64,000 nucleotides of DNA from Doris montereyensis (GCA_037039925.1 JAXRKP010001732.1:32501-96500), one strand, 5' to 3'; shown: positions 11,195-23,700, counted from the stretch's first letter. Numbers and translations: made by a program. The notes: generated by a model not told the origin, from the sequence alone.

Positions 11195-11512
11195 GTTATG
11201 ATGGGGTCCCATGGGGTCACAGCTGGGGTCCGATGGGGTCATAGCTGGGGTCTGATGGGGTCACAGCTGGGGTCTGATGGGGTCACAGCTGGGGTCTGAT
11301 GGCTTCACAGCTGGGGTCCGATGGGGTCACAGCTGGGGTCTAATGGGGTCACAGGTGGGTCCGATGGGGTCACAGCTGTGGATTGATGTGGTCACAGCTG
11401 GGGTCTAATGGGATCACAGCTCGGGTCTGATGGGGTCACAGGTGTGTCCGATGGGGTCACAGCTAGGGTCTAATGGGGTCACAGCTGGGGTCCGATGGGG
11501 TCACAGCCAGGA
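11195..11512. repeat. ~22-bp GC-rich minisatellite
   Basis: About 15 copies of GATGGGGTCACAGCTGGGGT plus 1-2 bases, with variants. G-rich on the plus strand. It lies inside the putative intron between the two candidate exons. Confidence 0.9.
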
Positions 11513-12290
11513 TCCAACGTTGTGTTCCTTGGGAAAGACACTTAAGACGTATTTCCCCCACTCTACCAAGCACTAGTTTGGGAGTACAACTCTACCCAGC
11601 TAGGTGCAAATGGGTACAAGCACTAACTTGGGAGTACAACTCTACCCAGCTAGGTGCAAATGGGTACAAGCACTAACTTGGGAGTACAACTCTACCCAGC
11701 TAGGTGCAAATGGGTACAAGCACTAGTTTGGGATTACAACTCTACCCAGCTAGGTGCAAATGGGTACAAGCACTAACTTGGGAGTACAACTCTACCCAGC
11801 TAGGTGCAAATGGGTACAAGCACTAGTTTGGGAGTACAACTCTACCCAGCTAGGTGCAAATGGGTACAAGCACTAGTTTGGGAGTACAACTCTACCCAGC
11901 TAGGTGCAAATGGATACAAGCACTAGTTTGGGAGTACAACTCTACCCAGCTAGGTGAAAATTGGTACAAGCACTAGTTTGGGAGTACAACTCTACCCAGC
12001 TAGGTGCAAATGGGTACAAGCACTAACTTGGGAGTACAACTCTACCCAGCTAGGTGCAAATGGGTACAAGCACTAGTTTTGGAGTACAACTCTACCCAGC
12101 TAGGTGCAAATGGATACAAGCACTAGTTTGGGAGTACAACTCTACCCAGCTAGGTGCAAATGGGTACAAGCACTAGTTTGGGAGTACAACTCTACCCAGC
12201 TAGGTGCAAATGGGTACAAGCACTAGTTTGGGAGTACAACTCTACCCAGCTAGGTGCAAATGGGTACAAGCACTAGTTTGGGAGTCATAG
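11513..12290. repeat. 50-bp array that starts from a SINE-like fragment
   Basis: Positions 11513-11570 read TTGTGTTCCTTGGGAAAGAC, ACTTAAGACG and TTTCCCCCACTCTACC, which resembles a dispersed motif common in marine invertebrate genomes (from memory). The array then repeats CACTAGTTTGGGAGTACAAC, TCTACCCAGCTAGGTGCAAA, TGGGTACAAG about 14 times with very few differences. The CTCTACCCAGxTAGGTGCAAATGGGTAC portion appears to be the continuation of the same motif. Confidence 0.85.
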
Positions 12291-13851
12291 CTAGGAGGCG
12301 GCCATTATCACCTAGCCCGTATCATGTTATTGAAACTCGGATGAAAAGTTCCGGTTATATATGGGACATGCGCTGTAACAGCCATGAAAGACGAAGCAAA
12401 TTATGCGGTTTCGGTTATCAAGTATATAATTTACCATGAATGCAAAAGGTTTTCCAGGTCAATAACCTGAGTAATGCTAACTGGTGCAAAATAAATCGTA
12501 CCAGCCATAAAGGAACAGGCATTCCTACCGGAAGAATGCTAATCAGCATCACATTTTATTAAAGATACTTTTTTAAATTAATCAAAGCTGCTTTGAATCT
12601 CATGAAACCAGAGCTTTTCCCCAGTTGTTGTTTTTTTCATAGCTGTTGTGTGGAAAAGGTAGGTGGTGCTAGCTGAGTCTGAAAGACTTAAACGCTCTTG
12701 AAGTTTGTGAGAACAAAAACGTGATCACAAAGATACATAATTATATGTTATCATTGTCTCCAGACATGCTTGTCTTTTATCTATAACTTTAAAAAGAACC
12801 TATAATATTATGAAAAAAAACGATGAAAAATGAAGATAGTATTTTTTTTACATTTAAGATTGTGATGATTATAAAGGTGTTACATTTTAATCCGAACGCT
12901 AAAGAATTGATATAGCGAGAAATGGCTGTACATAGAATCATGCATTTTTTAATTTTTTTTTTAAATGTCTAGAAAAATCATTAAAGTTTTGTTTGATACC
13001 AAGTGCCATTTGATACCAAGTGCAATGTGATACCAAGTGCAATTGATACCAAATGGCATAAAAAACAATTAAATATAGGAAAACTGACCAGTAAGTTATA
13101 GCCTGAAATGTAAATAGTACTAAAATTTGACGCGAACCTTTTGACACCAAAAGCAGTTTCACTCAACTCGTAATTCCCCCAGACATGAATGGGTTGATAT
13201 GGATGGGGGTGGGTGGGGTGGGGAGACCAATTGCATGGACAGTTAGATCGCCAGACATCACTCCTTTAGATTTAAACTTGGGGTTACATTTAAAGCAATG
13301 TTCTAGCCATTCCTGTCTTGGACTTGGATGAGTTTAAAAGCAAAAAATCAGAAGGGAAATTGCATGTACGCCACTATATGAAATGCTTGGAAACACTTGA
13401 CTGGATCTACAAACAAAGACGACGGTTATTATAGAAGAAGTGAGGCTTTCACTTTGGAGATAATGTGACAATGATGAGTTCAAGTAAATGAAATTTAGTT
13501 AGTGACAAAAGTTAGGACAGTCTCTTGTCAAAACGCGAATCCATAAACACCAGATTTCATTTAATTTACACGCAACTTATGATTTTCTTCCTCATTAACT
13601 GTAAATGCCTACGTGTGGGTCCCTCGCCCCACCCTCACTCCCAGCTAATTTAACGATCATAACGTCATATATATATATAGACATCAATAAGTAACATATT
13701 AAACAAAACTTTAATAATTTTCTATAGTTCACAACAACAACAACAGCAACAATAAAATACATTATTCTATCCAGCCGTTTTCCGCCATTTCAAATCTTTA
13801 TCGATCAGAGAAAACAAAACTTTGAAAAGACCCACCCTGTATAATAATATA
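12291..13851. other. Unique DNA without recognisable genes
   Basis: AT-rich with several poly-A/T runs, a short local repeat (TGATACCAAGTGCAAT, three times at about 12999-13045) and a GGGTGGGGTGGGG stretch near 13206-13222. No frame here has the length, composition or splice signals to call a gene. Confidence 0.4.
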
Positions 13852-14300
13852 ACATACTGTTGAGATTGCCTGTCTCCATGACAATTTAAGGCTGTAAGCT
13901 AATATGCTGTTGAGATTGCCTGTCTCCATGACAATTTAGGCTGTAAGCTAATATGCTGTTGAGATTGCCTGTCTCCATGACAATTTAAGGCTGTAAGCTA
14001 ATATACTGTTGAGATTGCCTGTCTCCATGACAATTTAAGGCTGTAAGCTAATATACTGTTGAGATTGCCTGTCTCCATGACAATTTAAGGTTGTGCTAAT
14101 ATACTGTTGAGTGCCTGTCTCCATGACAATTTAAGGCTGTAAGCTATATATTGTTGAGATTGCCTGTCTCCATGACAATTTAAGGCTGTAAGTTAATATA
14201 CTATTTGAGATTGCCTGTCTCATGACAATTTAAGGCTGTAAGTTAATATACTGTTGAGATTGCCTGTCTCCATGACAATTTAAGGCTGTAAGCTAATATG
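13852..14300. repeat. 50-bp tandem array (9 copies)
   Basis: The unit is CTGTTGAGATTGCCTGTCTC, CATGACAATTTAAGGCTGTA, AGCTAATATA. Copies are nearly identical with a few short deletions. It ends 41 bp before a candidate splice acceptor. Confidence 0.9.
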
Positions 14301-14341
14301 ATTTATTATCTCACATTACTCATTCTCTTGATATTTTTCAG

Positions 14342-14397
14342 TAGGTGCTGCCACTGCTACCGTCTCCCTCGCTCTTCTGGATTGTGCGCAGTATTGA
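14342..14397 (+). CDS. Candidate 3'-terminal exon with hydrophobic C-terminus
   Basis: It follows a strong acceptor context (CTCTTGATATTTTTCAG at 14325-14341), with a second AG three bases later (CAGTAG, a NAGNAG arrangement). Joined to the phase-1 donor at 10945, either acceptor keeps the same frame and yields a short tail GAATATVSLALLDCAQY ending at TGA (14395-14397). A Thr/Pro-rich stalk followed by a short hydrophobic C-terminus is the layout of GPI-anchored or membrane-tethered mucin-like proteins, but this tail is short and has Asp and Gln near its end. I saw no clear AATAAA soon after it. The exon pairing is a hypothesis based on phase and composition. Confidence 0.3.
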
Positions 14398-14648
14398 ACA
14401 GGCTTTTGATCAACGCTTAGATAACAATACTAATAATACTACATATATGACCCCAGTGTTTTGTGTGTTTAAAAAAAACGTAATTCATTTGCATCATCAA
14501 CAACGAATGAACGAATGAATGACGGCATCTTTTTCTGTTTCTTTACAAAAGTAAAACGTGCGATACAATTTTTGGTAAAGAAATACATAAAAAAAGCATA
14601 ATACTCTATGACAATGACAACGAAATGTATGAATACCCCCTGACATAG

Positions 14649-15044
<396 letters not shown>

Positions 15045-15389
15045 AGCACACACACACACAGGCACCCACACACACACACACACGCAGGCACACTGACAAA
15101 AGATTGCCCATCTTATGTACTCTCATGTGATCCCAGTGCCAATTACAATTCCTGTTTGAGATTCAATTCCAAAACAACCCAATCCACTCTACCCCCCTAC
15201 CGGTCCCCCCCCCCACAACTTAATGTTTAAGACAAACAAAGATACATAAATTATTTATGTGAACTGCTTTTTTCACTCTCCCGTTTGTTCCACTTTCCAT
15301 TGGCTGACTTTGAGAACTGCAGCTTAAAATGCTATTGCCTGAAGGTTACTGATGAAGGCTTTCATTTGTAGTTTTCACCGTATGGCACA

Positions 15390-15538
<149 letters not shown>

Positions 15539-15785
15539 TTATAATTCTGAATGTCTTCAACGTCTAATAAAACTTCTTGCTATTGTTTATAATACGTTTC
15601 TTTTCCTCTTTGTTTTGTGTTGTTCTGTTTTTTGGGGTTGTTTCGTTTTTGTTTATACGTAGTCAATTCTTTAGCCTTTCCATAGACCTGTGTCATGGAA
15701 CATTCAGTTTAGTCAGGGTAACGGCATGAGCTAGTTAAAAACTCGGATAACACCCCTCCCCTCCCTCGCTCCCAAACCCCCTACA

Positions 15786-15786
15786 G

Positions 15787-15823
<37 letters not shown>
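15786..15823. repeat. (CA)n microsatellite
   Basis: About 18 CA units, then TCACATATATACACACAC. Confidence 0.9.
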
Positions 15824-15827
<4 letters not shown>

Positions 15828-16004
15828 TATATACACACACAGTTGACACACAAAGGAACACCCAAGATTGTAACTCCAACCCTTAGACGAGTGTAAGGAG
15901 GTTAAGGGCTCAAGTGATAATTCATGGAATTTGGTTCCTTCCCTCTGACGGTTTGGGTTGGGTTGGGATTTTTTGTTGTTGTTGGTAGGATTGACCTGTA
16001 AACA

Positions 16005-16240
16005 GCTGATGAGTGATCTTTGATATGCACACAGCCAATTGTGATCTGAGCTCGGGACCTCCTTTTCATCGTTTGAATCGGATGAGACTAGATGTTGATT
16101 CACCTTTCTGGAGCAAGGGCAAGGGGAAGGAGGGGGTGAGGGGGCGAGGTTTATCCCAGAAGGTCGAGAATTCTGTTCAACCTGTTAGGGAGCGAACCCA
16201 GAAACCTTCTGATTGAGATCGAGAGGCAGACTCTTACCTT
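16005..16240 (-). mobile_element. tRNA-derived SINE, copy 1
   Basis: Minus-strand reading starts with a tRNA-like head whose B box is GGGTTCGCTCCC (near 16190), preceded by GGTAAGAGTCTGCCTCTCGA. The core follows: a counterpart of GGGACTAGGTGTCG and GATCTGCACACGGGACCTC seen in the other copies, here as GAGACTAGATGTTGAT and GATCTGAGCTCGGGACCTC (plus strand). Decayed; no clear target-site duplication. Confidence 0.6.
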
Positions 16241-16384
16241 CAGATGGAGACAAATATTCAAGACAGGAAAAGGGCGATGGATAGGGCACGGCGTGTTCAG
16301 AAGTGAAAGAGGAGAAATTGCGGAAGCTATCCACTTGACATATTGCGTGAAATAAAAAACGTAGCGTACAAAAAACCCCGAAAC

Positions 16385-17100
16385 AAATCTGGCAGAGACC
16401 TGCAGTTACATTTTCATGTATACATCATGTTTGATATAATGAAGTACAGTTTCGTTTTCATGTATACATCATGTTTGATATAATGGAGTACAGTTAGTTT
16501 TTTCATGTATGCATTAAGACAGGATTGGAGACAGTTACGTTTTCATGTATACATCATGTTTGGAGAAAAACAGAAACAGAGACAGAGACAGAGAGAGACA
16601 AAGACAGAGACAGTTACGTTTTCCATGTATGCATTATGTTTTGATAGAAACAGAGTACAGTTACGAAGTGCATCAGTTTATATAATAGAGTACAGACGGA
16701 CGTTTTCATGTATACATCATGTTTGATAGAATGGAGACAGTTACGTTTTCATGTATACATCATGTTTGGATAGAGATTGGAGTACAGTTACGTTTTCATG
16801 TATACGCATCATGTTTGATAGGAAAATGCCTTCCAGTTACGTTTTCATGTATGACATACATGTTTGATAGAATGCGAGTAACAGTGACAGTTTTCATGTA
16901 TGCATCATGTTTGATAGAATGGAGTTACGTTTTCACGTGACAGCGCCGACCAATCATGGAGACAGTTCTTTTCATGTATTCATCATGTTTGATAGAATGG
17001 AGTAAGTTACGTTTTTGTGTGCATTATGTTTGATAGAATGGAGTACAGTTAGCGTTTTCATGTATGCATCATGTTTGATAGAATGGAGTTTGGTGTGTTT
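16385..17100. repeat. 44-bp degenerate array
   Basis: The unit is TTTCATGTATACATCATGTT, TGATAGAATGGAGTACAGTT, ACGT. Many small indels, and a purine-rich insertion at 16566-16612 (AGAGACAG). Confidence 0.8.
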
Positions 17101-18115
17101 TGAGTGATTTAAAAGTATGTATTCAGTGTGAATTTTGAATGTGTGGTGATAGTTAATGGAGTACAGTTACATTTTCATGTATGTCATCAGTTTGATTTAG
17201 AATGGAGTGGTGTGTTTTCAGTGATTTACAGTAGCGTGGGAAGAATGGATTACAGTGTGAATTTTGAATGTATACATTATGTTTTTGATAGATTTGGAGT
17301 AGAAGTTACGTTTTCAAGTATGTCATTACAGTGTGGATTTAGAATTGTGTGTGGTGTGTTTTGAGTGATTTACATTATGTGGGAAGAATGTCATTACAAT
17401 GTGAATTTTGAATTTGTATGTTTTGAGTGTTTGATAGAATGTCATTACAGTGTGAATTTTGAATGTATGTGGTGTGTTTGATAGAATAGCGTGGGAAGCC
17501 TGTCATTACAGTGTGAATTTTGAATGTGTGTGGTGTGTTTTGAGTGATTTGAAAGTAGCGTTTGATAGCCTGTCATTACAGTGTGAATTTTCATTTGTGT
17601 GGTGTGTTTTGATATTTGGAGTACAGTTACGTTTTCATGTATGAATTTTGAATAATTGTGTGGTGTGTTTTGAGTGATTTGAAAGTAGCGTGGGAAGCCT
17701 GTCATTACAATATGAATTTTGAATTTGTGTGGTGTGTTTTGAGTGATTTGAAAGTAGCGTGGGAAGCCTGTCATTACAGTGTGAATTTTGAATTTGTGTG
17801 GTGTGTTTTGAGTGATTTGAAAGTAGCGTGGGAAGCCTGTCATTACAGTGTGAATTTTGAATGTGTGTGGTGTGTTTTCAGTGATTGACATCATGTTTGA
17901 AGAATGGATTACAGTGTGAATTTTGAATTTGTATGGTGTGTTTTGAGTGATTTGAAAGTAGCGTGGGAAGTTGTCATTATGCATCATGAATTTTAGAATG
18001 GAGTGGTGTGTTTTGAGTGATTTACATCATGTGGGAAGCCTGTCATTACAGTGTGAATTTTGAATGTGTGTGGTGTGTTTTGAGTGATTTGAGTACATCC
18101 TGTCATTACAGTGAA
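17100..18115. repeat. 69-bp array mixed with the 44-bp unit
   Basis: The unit is GATTTGAAAGTAGCGTGGGA, AGCCTGTCATTACAGTGTGA, ATTTTGAATTTGTGTGGTGT, GTTTTGAGT. Several units are chimeras in which the start or end is replaced by 44-bp-unit sequence (for example CATCATGTTTGA near 17889). A 180-codon minus-strand frame across it is a 23-residue repeat caused by the 3n period. Confidence 0.8.
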
Positions 18116-18659
18116 TGAGCGGAATGCAGTCAGAGCGGGTTGAACAGTTATGGGTTTGATAGAATGGAGTACAGGGAGGGGGTGGAGGGATACAGGAAGG
18201 ATGAAAATAGTGGGGAAGGGGTTTCACATTTGACTGAACAGCTGCTGATGGAAGTCGGGAAGTTGAAACAGAATGTTTGATAATGAGGAAGAGACACATG
18301 TAAACATCATGTTTGATAAAAATGGAGTAAAAATAAGAGTTCGTGGGATTAGTCGTTTGATAGGGGAATGGTGTAGCCTGTCACCTGTTAATGAGATATG
18401 AGATAGGGGAAGGGGAGAAGGGGTACTAAGGAACTTATCACTGTATGAGATGGAAAGGGGAGATCCCACATACTAAGGCATTATCACTTGTGTACGTATG
18501 GGGGATGTGTGAAGAGGGTTGCCTGTTTGCATGTGTAGATGGGGAGGGGAGAAGTGTGATGAACATTACCACTTGGAATGTGTACGTATGCCTGATGTGT
18601 GATAAAAATGAAAAAATCATTAACAAAAACGTATCGTGCTGTTGATGGCGACACTTACA
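18116..18659. repeat. Scrambled transition zone between arrays
   Basis: Purine-rich DNA holding single pieces of the flanking units (TTTGATAGAATGGAGTACAG near 18155, CATCATGTTTGATAAAAATGG near 18306, GTGTACGTATG near 18490 and 18580). I see no gene. Confidence 0.5.
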
Positions 18660-20118
18660 TATCAGAATGTCGTACGTGACTGTGTATCTGTGATGGCACA
18701 GTTTGTCTTTCTATCTCTGTCTTTGTCTATGTGATGTGTGATCTGTTTATCTGTCTGTATAAATGTGCGTAATGTGTGATGTGTGTGTCTCTCTCTCTCT
18801 GCTCTTACGTGCACGTATGCGGGATCTCTCTCATTGCCTGTGTCCATGTGTACGTATCGTGATCTGATGCTCATTGCTCTCTCTCTAAGTATGCATATTT
18901 GTCTCACATTGCCTGTGTCCATGTGTACGTATGCCTGATGTGTAATGCACCTTGCCTGTTTCCATGTACGTATGCTCGATGTGTAATACACATTGCCTGT
19001 TTCCATGTCTCTCTGCTCTGATGTGTATGCACTCTCTCTGTTTCTCTGTGTACGTCTGCTCTGATCTCTCTCTCTTAAGCCTCTTTCTCTGTGTCTCTCT
19101 CTCTGTCTAATGCACATTGCCTGTGTCCATGTGTACGTATGCCCGATGTGTGATCCGTGTTGTCTGTGTCCATGTGTACGTATGCCCGATGTGATCCGTG
19201 TTGCCTGTTTCCATGTGTACGTATGCCTGATGTGTGATGCACATTGTCTGTTTCCATGTGTACGTATGCCCGATGTGATGCAGGATGTTGTCTGTCTTCA
19301 TGTGTACGTATATGTGATGCGTGTTGTCTGTCTCCATGTGTACGTGCCTGATGTGATGCTCTTTCTGTCTTGTGTGTACGTATGCATGATGTGTGATGCC
19401 CATTGCTCTGTTTCCATGTGTACGTATCCATGATTTGTAAACTATTGTCTGTTTCCATGTGTACGTATGCCTGATGTGTGATGCACCTTGTCTGTCTCCA
19501 TGTGTACGTATGCCTTGATGTCTGATGCACATTGTCTGTTTCCATGTGTACGTATGGCTGATGTGTGATGCGTGTTGTCTCTCTTCATTGCCTGTTTTCC
19601 CATGTGTACGTATGCCCGATGTGTGATCCGTGTTGTCTGTCCTTCCATGTGTACGTATGCCCGATGTATGTTGTCTGTCTCCATGTGTGCGTATGCCCGA
19701 TGTGTGATGCTTTTTTTCTGTTTCCATGTGTACGTATGCCCGATGTGTGATGCACATTGCCTGTCTCCATGTGTGCGTATGCCTGATGTGTGATACGTGT
19801 TGTCTGTCTCCATGAAAACGTATGCCTGATGTGTGATAAACACTGTCTCCATGTGTGCGTATGCCCGATGTGTGATGCATGTTGTCTGTCTCCATGTGTA
19901 CGTATGCCCGATGTGTGATGCATGTTGTCTGTCTCCATGTGTACGTATGCCTGATGTGTGATCCGTGTTGTCTGTCTCCATGTGTGCGTATGCCTGATGT
20001 GTGATGCGTGTTGTCTGTTTCCATGTGTACGTATGCCTGATGTGTGATGCGTGTTGCCTGTTTCCATGTGTGCGTATGCCTGATGTGTGATGTGTGTTGT
20101 CTGTCTTCATGTGTGTGT
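18660..20118. repeat. 41-bp satellite, about 30 copies
   Basis: The unit is TGTCTGTYTCCATGTGTACG, TATGCCYGATGTGTGATGCR, then about one base. The first 400 bp is interrupted by CTCT-rich pieces. The unit has no stop in any minus-strand frame, so a 397-codon open frame (19107-20300) with a 41-residue period rich in His, Thr and Arg arises; period arithmetic explains this, and there is no initiation or splice evidence for a gene. Confidence 0.9.
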
Positions 20119-20361
20119 ATGCTCTCTTTTAACCTCACCCACGTAAAAGAAAAACAATAACAACAAACAAACAAAACATGATGACCATTGGCTGATCTTC
20201 TTGCTTTCTCAGTAACACGATTCTCACTATAATAAAATATTACCAGCGTACATTGCGTGCAACTGACGTTAAGAGGATCCACACCACCAATTACCATCAA
20301 TGATTGACATTTGTGCTGACCAGAAATGGGTGTGATCGTCTGGCCTTCAAACGAAGATAAC
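20119..20361. other. Unique spacer
   Basis: No gene or repeat recognised between the 41-bp and 66-bp arrays. Confidence 0.4.
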
Positions 20362-21617
20362 TAACGATCTTGTTAGGCGTCTGGGTGGAGGTCGACTAAG
20401 TCCACGAGTCTCAAAAATAGAGGATAACTAACGATCTTGCTAGGCGTGTGGCTGGAGGTCAACTAGGTACACGAGTCTCAAAACGAAGATGACTAACGAT
20501 CTTGCTGGGCGTGTGGCTGGAGGTCAACTAGGTCCACGGGTATCAAAAACGAAGATAAATAACGACCTTGTTCGGCGTGTGGCTGGAGGTCAACTAGGTC
20601 CAAGGGTCTCAAAAACGAAGATAACTAACGATCTTGCTAGGCGTGTGGCTGGAGGTCAACTAGGTCCACGGGTCTCAAAAACGGAGATAAATAACGACCT
20701 TGTTCGGCGTGTGGCTGGAGGTCAACTAGATCCACGGGTCTCAAAAACGAAGATAAAAAACGGCTTTGTTAGGCGTCTGGGTGGAGGTCAACTAAGTCCA
20801 CGAGTCTCTAAAACCAAGATAACTAACAACCATGTTAGGCGTCTGGGTGGAGGTCAAAAGGCTCACGAGTCTCAAAAACGAAGATAACTAACAACCATGT
20901 TAGGCGTCTGGGTGGAGGAGGGCAACTAGGTCCACGAATCTCAAAAACGAAGATAACTAAGCACCTTGTTAGGCGTCTGGGTGGAGGAGGTCAATTAGGT
21001 CCACGAGTCTGGAAAAAACGAAGATAACTAACGCCCCTTTTAGGCGTCTGAGTGGAGGAGGTCAATTAGGTCCACGAGTCTCAAAAACGAAGATAACTAA
21101 CGATCTTGTTAGGTGTCTGGGTGGAGGAGGCAATTAGGTCCACGAGTCTCAAAAACAAAAATAACTAACGATCTTGTTAGGCGTGTAGCTGGAGGTCAAC
21201 TAGGTCCACGAGTCTCTAAAACGAAGATAACTAACGACCTAGTTATGCGTCTGGGTGGAGGTCATTCTTAAGGTCCACGAGTCTCAAAACGAGGATAACT
21301 AACGACCTAGTTATGCGTCTGGGTGGAGGTCAGCTAAGTCCACGAGTCTCTAAAACGAAGATAATTAACGACCTAGTTAGGAGTCTGAGTGGAAGTCAGC
21401 TAGGTCCACGAGTCTCAAAAACGAGGATAACTAACGACCTATTTAGGCTTCTGGGTGGAGGTCAACTAAGCCCACGAGTCTCTAAAACGAAGATAACTAA
21501 CAATCTAGTTAGAGTCTGAGTGACAAAAATCCAACTAGGTCAAGCTAGAGTTCAAAAACGAGGATAACTAACGACCTTGTTAGGCGTCTGGGTGGAGATC
21601 GTTAGTTATCTTCGTTT
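20362..21617. repeat. 66-bp array (about 19 copies)
   Basis: The unit is AACGATCTTGTTAGGCGTCT, GGGTGGAGGTCAACTAGGTC, CACGAGTCTCAAAAACGAAG, ATAACT. At 20489-20887 the units keep a 66-bp period and the plus strand is open as a 22-residue repeat containing RVAGGQLGPRVSKTKI; later units have indels that break it. The last 22 bp (21596-21617) is an inverted piece of the unit abutting the LINE. Confidence 0.9.
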
Positions 21618-22579
21618 CTGAGGATAAAAAGATTTATCAGTGAATGATAGCACGATAGAAGAAAAGTGGCAGATGTATAAATAAACACTCATCAGTTGTA
21701 CTGAAGAAGCCTGTCAGTAGGGAAACAAATTAAAGGAGATAGGAAAAGAACAGCATGCTGGAATGAGAATGTCAAGGCTAAGATCAATGAAAATAACGAT
21801 GCTTGGAAGAATACTTGCAAACAAAGAGACCAGATGATAGGAGAGATTATGTGAATTAAAGAACTATCGCTAAGAGGGAAGCCAGAAAGGAAAGCAAAGT
21901 TGGAACAGTAGGAAGAGTTTGGAAAAAGAAAGCTATCAAGGAAATCCAAAGCTGTTCTGGGGGGGAGCGATGAAGAGCATGAGAAAGACCAAAGCATACC
22001 CAACACGACAAATTAAGAATGCCAAAGGAGACATCGAAACCATAGAACCATGGAGAAAGCATTTTCAGTAATGACATAATCCCTTCAGAACGTATGAAAC
22101 AAGGAGTAAAGATCAATTAGTAAGAGTAACAAGTAATCCAGAGGAGACAGATGAAGATATAGATATATCAATGTAAAAAAATCAAACAGCTATAATAAAA
22201 AGTGAAATTAGGAAAAGCCCCAGGAGCAGATCAAGTTTATCCAGAAAGGATTGAAAACCAAGGGAGAGAGGCAGAAAACTACTACATGCAATATGCCATC
22301 AAGCATGGAATCCAAACAGGTGCCAGACGGCTGGAAATAATAAACGGTAGTAACAATACGTAATAAAAGGATCAACTATGGAATGTTCAAACTATAGAGG
22401 GATATCAATACTTAGCGTTTCATGAAAAGTATATGCCAGGATACTGGAAATGAGAATAATAAAAAAGGAAAGGATCAGATTGAAGAGCATCAGATGGATT
22501 TAGACCAGGACGAAGTGTACAAGATCACATATTTACAATTCGACGAATAATAGAAAACTTCATTAAGAGAAACATTGAC

Positions 22580-23215
22580 TTGCAACTGTGTTTTATTGAC
22601 TTAGAAAATGCATTTGACAATTTGAGGAGGGACGAACTATGGCATTCCTTAAAAGAACAGAATATCGAGCAAAATTTATTAGAAGCGATTAAAAGTTTTT
22701 ACAATAAACCAACATGTGCCGTGAGAGTGGCTAGAAATATATCTGCAGAATTTGATGTAGATATAGGAGTAAGATATGGTTGTTTCCTTAGTCCTCTTTT
22801 GTTTATCCCGTTTACGGATTCAGTAGCAAAAGGCATCCTCAGAAATGAAGAAAATGAATGTAGGTATGTGGAAGCTCAAACCAGTAAATGTATCAACGCT
22901 TTCATTTGCCGATGATTTAGTTCTGTTTGGAAAATCAGCAAGTGACCTTCAGTCGAATATCAACATTATGAACAATGAGCTAAATAAAGAGGAATGAGAG
23001 TAAATGCAAAGAAAACCAAAACAATGCTAGTAACTAGGGAAGCTAAAACACAAAATCTTAAATTGGGCAGGGAGAATTTAGAACAAGTTGAAAGCTACAA
23101 TTACCTAGGAGTAATGATTAACTCAGAGGGAAAACTAAGAGAAGAAATCAGCCAGATAATCAAAAAGACAAGTGTAATATATAACCATCTAGGAAAGGCA
23201 TTTGTAGGTAAGCAA
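22580..23215 (+). pseudogene. LINE A copy 2, reverse transcriptase palm and thumb region
   Basis: Motif A is CFIDLENAFDNLRRDELW (consensus F-D-x-x-x-A-F-D), motif B region GVRYGCFLSPLLF (normally QGCxLSPxLF), and after a frameshift motif C is LSFADDLVLFGKS, with FADD at 22905-22916. A further open stretch (22994-23215) has KTKTMLV and YNYLGVMINSEGKLREEI, the usual YLG block downstream of the catalytic box. The two catalytic Asp of motif C are intact; frameshifts separate the parts. Confidence 0.9.
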
Positions 23216-23454
23216 TAATTGTCAACAAAAACCAAAAATGGCAGTATACAACACAGTTTATTGTCCTACTCTCCTCTATGGCAGCGAAACTTGGGCTTTA
23301 GACAGTGGAGAATACAATATAGTACAGGCAGCTCAAAGGAAATATCTAAGAAGAGTAGTAGGAAGACTAAAAGAGACAAAATCAGAAACACAACAATAAG
23401 AGATCAAACCAAAGCAGATGGCATAAAAACTAAGATAGAAACAAATCAATTGAG

Positions 23455-23700
23455 ATAGTTTAGGCATGTAAACAGAATGAATGACAATAGAATAGCTAAA
23501 TCAGTATACAGTGTTAAATCCCAACGTAAAAGACCAAACGGTAGACCTCGGAGAAATTGGGAAGAAGATATAAAGAGGCATTGAAGCATAGAAATTTAAA
23601 TTGTTTGGAAGGAAACAGAAAATGCCAGGATAGGGCATCCTGAGAAAATTCATCTCAGGCATTTGAAACCAATACACCGAAAGGTACAATGGGAACTGAT
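23455..23700 (+). pseudogene. LINE A copy 2, C-terminal segment and 3' end
   Basis: It carries RHVNRMNDNRIAKSVYSV then KRPNGRPRRNWEEDIK in broken frames, and the family's terminal sequence CATTTGAAACCAATACACCG, AAAGGTACAATGGGAACTGA, TAAAGAAG. This terminal stretch is homologous to the monomer of the satellite at 56826-59635. Confidence 0.8.

Noticed and set aside
19107..20300. 397-codon His/Thr-rich frame on the minus strand as a gene
   Set aside because: It is the 41-bp satellite read in rotating frames; no start context, exon structure or unique sequence.
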